Source of the DNA: Telopea speciosissima
Taxonomy: Eukaryota; Streptophyta; Magnoliopsida; Proteales; Proteaceae
Reading direction: 5' to 3'
NCBI RefSeq assembly: GCF_018873765.1
Contig: NC_057919.1
Location: forward strand, 62,448,484-62,512,483
DNA length: 64,000 nt
Shown: piece by piece, positions 35,001-47,000 of the stretch
Layout: every line of letters starts with the position of its first letter
Position numbering within the stretch: position 1 is the first letter of the stretch
Notes under the pieces: generated by a model
The model's input: the letters and a program-made list of their open reading frames with translations, nothing else
The model's database searches: none
What the model was told of the DNA's origin: nothing
Position numbers and translations under genes: made by a program

Positions 35001-38000
35001 ACACATTTGCTTAAGATATTTTTCATAAATAAGCAAATACCCCCTATTTGAATCCAATAAAAATTGTTAAAAAATCAAATTCCAAAAGGATAAAAAGTCA
35101 ACCCCCCTCCCCAGTCAAGAACACAAACTAGATTTTTGGTGGTAAGTGAACTTTTTAACTTTCTAATGCTAGGGTTTTTCTCAAATCTAAAAATTCCATA
35201 AATCTTAAAATGGTAAAACATTGCTAAAAACCAAAAGTGCTATAAAATATTCATTTGTTTTGATATTTAAAAAAAATATTTTCATGCAGACCAATTTTGA
35301 CAGCATTTGTGCACACCAAATAAGGTTTGACCGAAACATAACTCCTTCAATATAAACCGGATTTAAGCAATCTTGGATTTGTTGGAAAGCTGGTTTTGTG
35401 CTTTGCCTAATACAAAAAGTCTCATGTAAAAATAAAATCATTTGATCAATCAAATTTCTTAGAGAACAAGAACATTTCTCTAAATCGAGAGCAGGTTAAT
35501 TACTTATTGATAAGATCATATTTTCTAAGAACAATATAAACCAAATATGTGACTAGGTATACCTGAAAATGACTAATTCCGAGAACATATAAAACCAAAT
35601 GTATGTTTTGATTGTTTCAAACTTCCAATAACTTGCTTCTTCAGTTCTGTTGTCTTTTATTTCTATGTTGATTTCTGATGACCTGATGCGGCTTAATATT
35701 GATTTTTGATGACTTGATGTGACTTAATGTTGATTTTTGATGACTTGATGTAGCTTAATATTGATTTTTGATGATATAAGGTACATATCATACTAAATAA
35801 TGTTAGAAAAGAGGGGAAATAAGAAATAATACTTGGGCGCCTTGGTCACCTAAGCGCTTAGACACCCCTCCACCGCCTTGGGTTGCCTACTTGCCTTGCC
35901 GCCTTGACAGCTATGCTCTAGACACTAATTGTGATCGTTGCTTTCCTACGTTCCTTGTTTGTTCCATTAAATTGGATGGGAACAATTATTTGATGTGGTA
36001 TTGTTCCTGCTTCCTTTCCATAGCGTCCCGTGGATTTTCTGGCTAACTTACCGGGGATGCTATGAAGCCTAAAGAAGCTGGTCTTACTCAGAACAAATGG
36101 AATTCGGACAACTATCTGGTAATGTCCTATCTTATTAATTCCATGCACCCAAATATTGCGCGGGGTTATCTCTTACTGGATTCAGCGGCCAAAATCTGGA
36201 AAGCAGCTAATGATATCTACTCTCAAGTGGGTAATGATGCTCAAGTCTATGAACTCCAGAAGAAGATTCTTGAGACGAAATAGAAAGAGATGACATTATC
36301 CCAATATTTTTCTGAGTTGTGAAGTATGTGGTAAGAGTTAGACTATTATGAGGATTTCTCTGCTTCTTGCACTACTGATGCCTTGAAGTTCACCAAAATG
36401 GAGTCATGGTCGTGGTCGTGGTCGTGGGACCGGTTCGGTTCAGGCACACCAAACCAAAACCACTGAAGTTGCATTGAAGGTTACACTGATGTTGATTGGG
36501 CTGGTTCTCCTCACAATAGACGTTCCACCTCCAGATACTATACTCTGGTTGGTGGAAACCTCGTTACTTGCCTCAACAAGAAGCAAGCAGTGGTTGCTCA
36601 TTCTACTACAAAGGCTGAGTTTAGGGCTATGGCCCATGGTATTTGTGAACTTCTCTGGCTTCAGGGTCTTCTCCAATATCTGTGTGTCCCTGTTCAGCTT
36701 CCCATGCAACTCTTTTGTGATAGCAAATCAACCATCAATATTGCCTACAACCCAGTTCAGCATGATCGGACGAAGCATATTGAGATTGATCATCACTTCA
36801 TCAAGGAGAAGTTAAAACAAGGCCTCATTTGTGTTCCTTTTATCACTTCTGCAGAGCAACTGACAGATGTGTTCACTAAAGCCTTATCTAGTAAAGTTTT
36901 TCATCCAATTATTTCCAAGTTGAGCATGATTGACATCTATGCACCAACTTGAGGGGGAGTGTTGTAATTTGAGGTACAAGGGTATTTTTGTCTTATTTTA
37001 TCCCTTAGGGGGTATTCTTGTACTTGTGCACATTCTAGAATAGTCTCTAGTCTATTATAAATAAAGTGGGCTGTGGACATAAGGTCACAAGCCATTATTC
37101 TCTAGTTCTTCAAAAACATACAACATGAGTGACATGAGTCTCCGGACCGTCCTTATCACCAACATCAGCAGGCTGCTCCTTAATCTCCTCCTCAGGAAGG
37201 ATTCCATTATATAATTTTACCTTCACATGGGCTTGAACGGCTGCCACACTAGCAATCTCCGGGTGTTGAGGGCAGAACTTGGCGAAGTGGCCATGGTTGT
37301 TGTAGTGGTAGTACTTCGTTTCACTGCCACTAACCATAAAAGCCTCTCCCTTCTCTGTAGCAGTAGAAGCACCTGTCTATCGAACTGTAGGACTATCCAA
37401 GGCAACAGTGTTTGGTGCCCTACTGTACTCACAAACTTGGAAACCATAGTGCCTGGCTGCGGATTTCAATAATTCTTTGGCACGTAGAGCCTTTCGGAAA
37501 CAATCTTGAAGATTAAATATATCAGTGACATCAATTGCCATATTGATCTCTGGTTGCAACCCTAACCTGAATCTGGCAATCAGTTTTATGTCCTCTATTT
37601 CGATACCCGTGCGAGAAGAAAGGGATAATCGTTCCATGTGCTCAGCTCCAGATAGAGACCCCTGTCATAGAGAGTTGGTAGTGCAATCGATCTTTAAACG
37701 TCTGAGGGAGATACTCTTGAGCTCTTCTTCCATCGCAGCTCAAGTAGTCGGTGCTGTACCACGCTGCTCTAACTTCCGTTCATATGTTATCCACCATTCA
37801 CGTGCAGCCCCAACCAAGTTGTTCATGTCAGCTTCAGTTTCCTGACCTTTGGTAGGTCGTACCAGTTGTAGAACACCTGGGGTCATGCTTCCCGCTATAC
37901 TCCTTCAGCTCCAACTTCAACTTGAGTATCATTGAAGCGCCACTGAGGAGTGCCAGTAAAAACGCATGGCGATGTTCAAGGGATAGTGGTGTTATGTTCC

Positions 38001-41000
38001 TCTGTGCCCCCTTACCATAAATGTGTGAGTGTTGTTAGCTGTGGAATAAGCTGGCTGCCCTACCTAAACTCCTTGATGTTCAAAACTGCCAAGCATAGGG
38101 GTGGAGAACTAATCCTCTGTTCCCTAAGAGTCATTCTTCAGACAGTTGCTGCATCATCTCAAACATTCGAGTGAAAGGATCAGGGGTTTGATCTGGAGCC
38201 GTTGTATTGCCCTCTGTCATGCTCTGATACCAATTTAATAGAATCTGGTTTAACCTAGAAATAGGTTTCAGATTCTGCTCAACAGGTGGGATCGCAGGAC
38301 ACAAAACAGGACATACTTGGTTGAAACCTAGTGACTCTCGATCAGAGAATCAAATTTCTCTGAAATTCGGGTTGTGTAAGAGATAAGTAATAGAAAGAAT
38401 CCCCAAAATTTTGAATAAATCCAACAGTTAGATCAAGAGATACGGCAGTGTCTTCGAAAGTAGAAAGCTTCCAAAAACAGAATTTGAAGCTCTCAGAAAT
38501 TAGTAACCAAAGCTGAGTTCTGTTTATCAACTGCAGGGGCTTGGCTTCTGCTCTACAGAATTAGGAACCCGCATGCACAGGCCACTCCAAACCCCAGGTC
38601 TGATGTCTAAGACTTCTGAAACCAGAGGTGAGATCAGAATTGATTCACAGCAATAAAACCAAACTCATGGTCAGAACCATAGTACTATAACTCGCGAAAT
38701 TTCGGTCGAGATATCGAATATTTCGAGTATCTCGACCTGTCCGAAACGAAACGTAAGTCCGATATGAAAAAATGCAATATTTCTAATATTTCGGAAATTT
38801 CAATGAAATTTCGGTCATCTCGTTTCGGAAATTTTGGAAATCTTGGTAATTTCGGTAATCTCGTTTCGAAAATTTCGGAAATCTCGGTCATTTTTGGCAT
38901 TTTACACCCACAAAAAAATACCATATTTCGACGAAATTTCGGTATCTCGGAAATTTTGGTCAGACCGAAACACTGAAATGAAACGAGATTTAGTACCATG
39001 GTCAGAACAATAGTATGAATAATCAATGAGAGTAATTATCAGATTTTAGGAATGATATCCAGAACCGAAATAGAACTATATTCTTATCAGCTGTGGGTTT
39101 TAATCAGAAACTGACTTTGAAGTGGAAGAAGAAGAAGAGTAGAAGATAGAAGGATATGCTAGGACTTAAAAGTTCTGATTTAATTTAAAGGTTAAACCAG
39201 TACTAAAAAACAGAATCGAAACAGAGACATAAAATTCCAGAATTGGGAGAAAGCAGATAGTTTAAAAACTGTTAGATCAGGCAATATGCCTGGTCGAGTT
39301 CTCCTCTTGGGGGTTATAAACCTTGCTGAAAGTTCCAGCAAGATCCAATGGCTGGATCTGAAGATATGAAGGACTGCTAGTAACAGTAGGACAGAGTCAA
39401 ATCTGTCAAACTACAATTCTGATTAATGATCAGATTATAGAATTATAAAATCCAATTAAAACTTGATGTATGATATTAAAATCAGATGAAATAGATCAGC
39501 ATATGAGGAGTATTGACTTCAGCATTCAAACCAGCGAAACCCAATCCTACTTGAAGTAGGACTATAGCAAGTAGCCAACAGAATCTGGGTCTGAAAACAG
39601 ATTATGAAAGAGGACAATATCGATTGGAGATTTCCGAAATCAGATTTTAATTCAGAGTTGTAAATCACCTTCAAATCAGCAGTCCTAGTGAATGACCCCC
39701 AACGCTTCTTATTTATTAAAGTCCACAAAATAGAGTTGGAGTTGGGCTGGGAAACCCCCTAGCTGACTCCTACAACATGGCCAAATCCTCTTTGAAGTCT
39801 AAATGGCCTTTAAGAGGAGATGGACTCAACTAAAAACACTTAAAGACAATGTACAAAATATCTAACTTAAACTGAATCAAACTGAACAAATTGAACCACT
39901 GGTTCAACCGGGACTGATTTAAAAAACACTTAAAACAGAAAAGAACAACTTAAACAAGAATCAAAGTGGACCCAACCCTTTAAAATAGGCTGGGCCACAC
40001 TATGACTGAAACTTCTTGGACTTCCTACACTGGTAGGTCTTCAATTCTGCATCAACTCTCAAGTCTCACCTAACTGTGGAGAAGGAATCCCACCAAATCC
40101 AGCCTTAGCATCCCAGAGTAGAGCATGTTTTGAATCTCGTAGAATCATGCTCTCTCTCTCACAGAACTCAACAAGCCCAAGGCTAAATTGTTTCTCAAAT
40201 CATGGGAGATGTTATGACCCCTTCTTTATTTATAGACTTGCAATAGTAGAAGAAAAATAGAAACTCTTCATGCACAAGCAAGAGCGTTCTAGTGAAAACA
40301 AAATAGAAAGTTTTCTAGACTGCTTGCAAGGAATAGAAACTAAGACTTAAGGTCTAAGACTGAGGCTTAGGCAACTGTCCAGCCTTCTAGAACACTAAAA
40401 GAAAAAGAAAATACACAATAGGAATAGTCCACAACTTGCTAATAAGAAAATCCAGAAAAATATTCAACTGTTCCTGCGCAAGACTTGAAATTTGGTTCAA
40501 CCAAACAATGAACCCACCCATAGACCAGATCAAGAATCTGGTTCAACTAAAACCACAAGACCAATACCCTATTTCCTAAAACCGTAGGTCCTTCTCCTCT
40601 TCCCTTGTGATGAGATCGGCATCACTATCCTAGCCGTTGCTGATACATGACAATAAATATGGTATTATTGGTTGTATATGCTTGTTATTTGATTGTTTCC
40701 ATTTATTAGTCTCTTTTAATGCTTGCTGCTACTGGATTTGGTTGGCTGTTTATTCTACTTTGATGATTCTAGCGTTATGTTTCACTGTTCAGAACATATT
40801 GGTGATGTTTGGGTTCTAATAACCTGTTGGCTTCTTCAGAACTTTGTTTAGAAGGGGGAAAAAGAAGAATGTCACTTGTGGGATGAATTCAGGACTAATT
40901 TTTCTTTTTGCAAAATTTACTTGTTTTTTGTTTGATAAGAATTTCTGTAATACCTGTAGGGATGCCACCGCTTGAGGGGAAGGAAGGCTGGATCTTCTAT

Positions 41001-44000
41001 ATATCTTGATGTACACATTGAGGTCAGTCTTCATGATTCTTGTGCTATTCTAAATGCTAAGACGGACTAGTTTAATTTGAGTACTGCATCTGCATGAGAT
41101 AGCTGGACTCTATCTCCTCTCTAGCTTTAGCAGCTTGGTTTTTATTATTTTTCTTGCAGGTTGATCCGTTTTTGAGTGTGAGTGCCGCACATGAGATTGG
41201 TGAAAATGTTCGTCGTCAAATCCAGAGATCCCATACTGAGGTAGCTGAAGTCTTCATACACATAGGTACAGTCTTTATTGTTTCAGATGAGAATTTTGGA
41301 AATGGCCCATCAATGTGATGCACCTGAATTGTTTAACTGTGAATATACTAGCATCGGCTCACTCATTTATGCTAGTTTCACAGAAGAAAAAGAAAATAGG
41401 ACAGCTGTTATCGTAATATGAACTATATATGTTATAACCAATTAATTGGAGAAGAATGGTGTACAAACCAAAGAATATGTTCAGTTTCTTTGAGGAATAT
41501 ACAATCTTTGCTAATTGAGAATGTCTAGCACTCTAGCGACCATAACGGCTGCAAATGGGCTTTTTCTTTCTTTCTTCTTTTTCCCCTTTTTTTTTGGTCA
41601 ACCACAGAAATAACAGGTATTTTACAGAAAAAACATATGAAACAGAGAACTGTAGGGCCTCCGGCCAGATCAGTGACTATTGCAGTTACGTTTTCCGCTC
41701 TTTGCTGGTTGTTGGTACCTTCAAAGTATTCTTCCATTTTTCAAGAGTTGGCATGCAATTAGTGGATGGTCTGCATGATACTCATGGATCAGAATTTGGA
41801 ACTGATCCATCCATAATACATTCCCCTAAGACAAAATACATTAATTCCGAAGATTTTAACTTGAATTGGGGTTTTTTTTCCCCTGGTAAAAAACATTATT
41901 AAGATGAAACTTTATTTTTTGGTATTCTGGGCGCAGTACAGCTGTATAGGACAGCTTAAGATTTGTGAAACCACCCAGCAATGGGCTAAAGGAAACCCAA
42001 TGAGGGAGGCCTCAGTATGGACATTATGTCATATTTGGTTATAACAAAGCCCACATGGATGCTCAAGTGGGGGTGCCAGTTGGGTGGAATAGCAGGCCAA
42101 ACCCAGTTACATCTGTTATTAATGGGTTGGGATTGGTGGGCTAGATGATATGAATTGAGAACTGCTACTGCAGGGCCTAGTCTTGGCCCATCTTTCCATG
42201 CCCAAGCCAAAAACTAGACACAAGAAAGACCCATTGTGAGGACCAGTGATTAAAAAAAGCCCATAATATAGTTTCTGTATTCAGCTGTCAACTTGTGAAA
42301 ACTATTTGGTACACTATGTCTTGCATCAGATTTGAAAAGAAATCCAGAAAAAAATTCTACTCTCTTCTATATGAAGTTGTTTAAATGAAATTATAGTTAT
42401 GCAGATACAGATTTTGGAAGAGTCTGGTACCAGTGTAAGACTTATCATTGTATTCGAAATTATTGGATTACCTGAAGTATGGAGCATTCATGATCTATCA
42501 CATAGACATTGGATTGATATATTGAGAGGGCTGGCTGGGTGCACTATCTTTCTGATAAACAGATCACAACCCCCCCTCCCCTCTAACCACCACCCCAAAA
42601 GGAAGAAAAAGAAAAGAAGATATCATGGTGGCATGTCCTCAGCCATACTTTTTCAGTCTCAATTGACTTTTGGCTTTCTTCTGTGTGCTAGATCCTGCGA
42701 TTTCACAATTTTCTCCCAGTACAACAGACCTATCGGAAAATGCAAAGGGTATGGATCCCGTGAATTTGAATGTCTGTTCCAAGAATAATGATGTTGAAGC
42801 TGTTGTATCTGACATTCTCGCATCTAAGTTTTCAGAGGTATCATTTCAGTTGCTTTGATTCAGTCTTTTAGTTTACGGATATATCTTCCATTTTGTTTAC
42901 TACTACTCACTTCTTCCCTCCTACCATTGTTGCATTGTTGCTGCTGTTTGGTAAATTATAGAAATTCCCCCCCAGTTTGAGACAATTACCATCAGTCCCT
43001 TGTGAGTTCAATACCTGAGACAGCATCCATCGACAATTCATGTAAGGTAGCTAATGGCCATATCATTATAATGTGAAAACTGAAATGCCTAGTGGAAAAA
43101 AAAAAAAAAAAAGGGTGAATATAACCCAATTTAATTGCCAAAGAAATTGTTCAAGTCAACTCCTACTTTCAGTTTTATAATAGGTATGACTCATAGAAGA
43201 GAGGGTTTCAAGAATCTGTGGAATCATTACCTCTTATTACCTAGAAAATCGACTCTCTTCATCTCACCTATCACATGGACCAATGGAACTCTAACCCTAG
43301 GAAGTTAAGCTTTAGGTTGGTGCTTGTTTTGTTTTCAAATGATTTTTGCTAGTTTCTGTTGGTATCCATCTCCCTCCTTTTCCATTTTGTGTTACTGATA
43401 AAGGAGTGTTTTTCATTGGTATCCTGTCCTCTTCTCCAGCTCATGACAACAGTCAACAGATCATCTTTCTTTGGCAATGGAGTTTTTCTTCGTTTTTTTT
43501 TTTTGGTTTTAGGCATTTAGGTTAACAGTGTGAAAAATGGATTTGCACTCTCTTCCTCTTTCTTTTTTTTTTTTTTTTGGGGGGGGGGGGTGGGGGTTTG
43601 GGGGAAGAAATAAGGTTTATATTAGGTGACTGTAACAATTAGTTTAGTGGGTCTTAATTTTAAGATCTAAAAATAGGACTTTGCTTAGAAGCAGACTTTT
43701 GGGCAGCTTTAAGCTTTTCAAGAATGACCAGAAAATAAAACCAGCAACTAGAAGATGGTTGGTGGGGGCAATAAGGATATAGGAGTTGGATCTGCTGGTG
43801 CTGGGAAAGAGAGAGAAAAAGGAAAGTCCCAAATCATGAGGGGAGTGAAGAGAGAGGAGTGAGAAGAGAAAACCATCTCAACTCATTAACTAACTAATCT
43901 AATTCCTTTCCAACAATCAAATCGTATTTATAAAGCTGAACAGAAAAAGGAAATAAAACAGAATTCTAAATTTTGTTAAACTCTCCAATCATGGGCTGCT

Positions 44001-47000
44001 GTTGGAGAGTCCTTACTTGACTAAAATAATAGAAGAAATCAACCAAAAGGAAAACTCCTCTCGTTGGCTGACTTGGAGTGTCCAAATCTATCTTAACGAC
44101 TTGATTAATAAATAAAAAACTAACGCACTTATAGTTTCCTAATCTAGCCCCACTTTTACAATAAAAATCTGTTATAAAGTATTACACAACCTGAAGTGAT
44201 AAGATTTCAGAAATCTTGGAATCTAGAAACCGCAAGCTGTTTTAGAAGTCTTCAAACTGGGTCCCACTTCTAATGGCAGCTGTCTAAAACACTTTTAAAA
44301 TAAAATAATCTAATAACAACAAGTAATGGATTCCACATAATCTTATCTATATACTTAATCCTGTATACAGAATTAAGACCCCAGATATGAGATTAGAAAA
44401 GAGGCCTGTTACATCAATAAACCTAAAGATAAGAATTCCACGGTCCATAGAAACCACCTTGGGCTACAATAAAGTCTTCCAAGGCCTCATTGGCCCAATT
44501 GGACAATCTTAACTGCATCAACTGTCTTGTTGCTTAAAGAAAGCTTATAAACTGATGGAGTCCAAGTTTTTGCCTTTCCGCTTGGACAAGCATTCAAACA
44601 ATGCTGTCAGTCCTATTAGGAAAAAGGATATCTAGTTTGCTGTCAGAAAGAAATTAGTATGCTGTATAGATGTTCATAACATTGCATCTCAAAGTAGAAA
44701 CTGTCTTGGATCTTCCAATTTTCAATTTCAAGCATTATCCCAAAACTTTTTGACCTATTTTGATATTTCAACTTAATTAGAACAACAATAAAATTAGATA
44801 CATTCTTTTTTGGGGGGTAGGGGGTAATGAAATTACTAGTAGCTGAAACAGGATGGTTAAACTGCATGTCTTAAGACAATTACTGACCAATTACACTCTG
44901 AACCTCACTTGGCTAACAGGTTTGCCTGGAATAATTAACCATGTAACTTCATTTAGTGGAGAAGACAACTCAACCAATGAGCACACCTCTCCCTCTGCTC
45001 TCTAATGTCGGTCGACAACTCATGCAATGGGCTGGGTGTATCAATGAGCACACTTCTCTCTCTGCCCTCTAATGTCTGTCAACTTTTGAATAGCACAAAG
45101 TTTAAGGTGGGTCCTTTCTTTTCAATTTTACCTTCCACTAGTTTATTCCTTCATCTCATAGGATTGATTTTAAAAATGAGTTGTTGTAATCAATGCAAGG
45201 AGTAGAATGGTAAAGTTGATAAGAAGTTAGGGAGAGGGATGGATATGCTAGCTGTATACCGTAAGCTAGCACCCTATGTGTCTATCTCTCTCTTCCCCTC
45301 TTTTGAAATGACTCCCTTACCCCTCAAAGGGAGGAAGAGAGAGATAGACACATAGGGTGCTATCTTACTGTATACCGCTAGCATACCCAGCCTTTTCCCA
45401 AGAAGTTATTACCCAATTAATAAGGTGGACAAACATTTGGGGACATCCGAAGGAGAGGAAGTCAATCTTGTTGGGGGGGGGGGGAGGGAGTATTTTTGCA
45501 CTGGACTGTAGCAAATTCAAGATTGGATGTTGAAAGTTGGAGGCTTGTGTGAGTTCATTGTGAGGCATTTGTAAGCTATTATCAAGTTATGGAAAAGTTC
45601 ATCAATCCTTTGACCAGTACAACTTACAGATTCCCATCTGACTTTACATTTAACACAGTTATGCTGTATGCTTATTACTTAACTTTGCAGTGTGAGGGTG
45701 CCAGCTAGCTCAGCTGGTTCTTTGGGTTGTCATAAACCAGACCTGCGATTGAGTCCTGCCTTCACCCTTCCGTCTCTTACCCCCATCCTTCTCACTCTAT
45801 TTGAGTTGATTTGGTCTAACTTGTATTCTATACAGTAGAAAAGATGTTTAAAGTTAAATGACACATGCATCATCAAGCATGGCATGAAAAATTATTTCAT
45901 AAAAAAAAATGGAATTTAATAAAAATAAAAGCGAATTGTTATTATAAGAGTCGTTTAATGGAATGGTTTCTCACGTTCTCAATCGTGAGTTTCTTGTATA
46001 TTTATAATACTGTGAATTAGTTACAATAGATGTACAAGAGATAAGTATAAAGGAGTTGTACAGGAGAACAAGATGGAACTTGTTATGGTGGTTGCATTAT
46101 CGTATGTGAGTCGGTTTGTTTAACCAGCTCAGGAGACGTCTTATGAGAGGTTGCTGAGTCACTTGCTGAGTCATCAGAGTGACGTGTTCCATTACACCCC
46201 CTCAAGCGCAACTGTGGGTCGGTGACAGTAAGCTTGGAACGAAGAACACCGAAGCAAGAAACTGCAAGGGGCTTGGTCATGATGTCTGCAGTTTGCTCTT
46301 GAGTTGGAATGAAGCGAACCTCTAAGACCTTCTTGGCAACTTGATCACGAATGAAATGATAGTCAATCTCCACGTGTTTTGTGCGTGCAACCCCAATATT
46401 GTCACACCAAATGACCGGTGGGCAAGGTGGTGAGTAGCCAATGTCACGAAGGAGATATTGGAGCCAGAGTAACTCGGAGGCAGAGTTAGCAACCCCTTTG
46501 TATTCTGATTCGGCGCTAGACCTAGCAACGGTGGGTTGCTTCTTGGAGTTCCAGGAGATCAAGTTGGGTCCAAGGAAAATACAAATCCACTGGTGGATTT
46601 GCAATCGTCGGGACAACCCGCCCAATCTGCATCGGTGAATGCAGTTAATGTAGCTGAGCGAAAGGGTTGGAGATAAATCTCATGATGGAGTGTGGCCTTG
46701 ACATAATGAAGAATGCGCTTGACAGCAATCCAATGCTCAGTGGTGGGGCAATGCATGAAGTGACAGACTTTGTTGACAGAGAATTCCAGATCTGGCCGTG
46801 TAAGTGTGAGATACTGGAGAGCACCTACAGTGGTACGATACAAAGTGACATCAGACAAGGGCTGGCCGGATTCCTTTGAAAGTTTGGAGGAGGAAGGGGC
46901 CATAGGAATAGAACACGGCTTTGCCTTGAGCATGTGGGTGCGTTGAAGGAGGCTGGCAGCATACTTAGATTATGTGAGGTGCAAACCTTGAGAAGAGCGA

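Larger units (their letters stand above)
33206..37112 (+). mobile_element. Internally deleted Copia retrotransposon
   Basis: The LTRs are 33206-33347 and 36960-37112 (TGTTGTAATTTG...GTACAAGGGTATTTTTGTC...ATAAATAAAGTGGG). The primer site TGGTATCAGAGC follows at 33348, and the polypurine tract TTGAGGGGGAG ends at 36959. Flanks CAAAC and AAAAC agree at 4 of 5. It is inserted in the gag-only element, in the opposite orientation. The interior contains a MITE, a solo LTR and another foldback, and pol is mostly deleted. Confidence 0.85.
28607..40624 (-). mobile_element. Gag-only LTR retrotransposon (TR-GAG-like) carrying many nested insertions
   Basis: It is bounded by a 5-bp duplication, CTATC (28602-28606, 40625-40629). 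The 3' LTR is 28607-32882 and the 5' LTR 38251-40624. Without nested elements each is about 1.2 kb; the right copy also has an internal deletion of about 110 bp. LTRs run TGATGCAGAT...CTAGGTTA on the minus strand. The primer site appears inverted as GCTCTGATACCA (38221-38232), and a purine tract (GGGGAGAGA, minus) abuts 32882. After removing the Copia insertion (33206-37112) the interior is about 1.46 kb and encodes only a gag remnant. No protease, RT or integrase is present. Confidence 0.82.
22976..40959 (+). other. MTP6 intron 7 (18.0 kb)
   Basis: The donor AGG|GTAAGT and acceptor CCTGTAG join in phase 0 and restore the conserved C-terminal domain. Almost all of it is explained by mobile elements: 23211-26450, 26676-28405 and 28607-40624. 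Short unique pieces remain at 22976-23205, 26456-26672, 28409-28601 and 40630-40959. Confidence 0.85.

Noticed and set aside
45703-45775. Functional tRNA gene
   Set aside because: Box A and B resemble a tRNA, but the acceptor and T stems pair poorly; kept only as a tRNA-like block.
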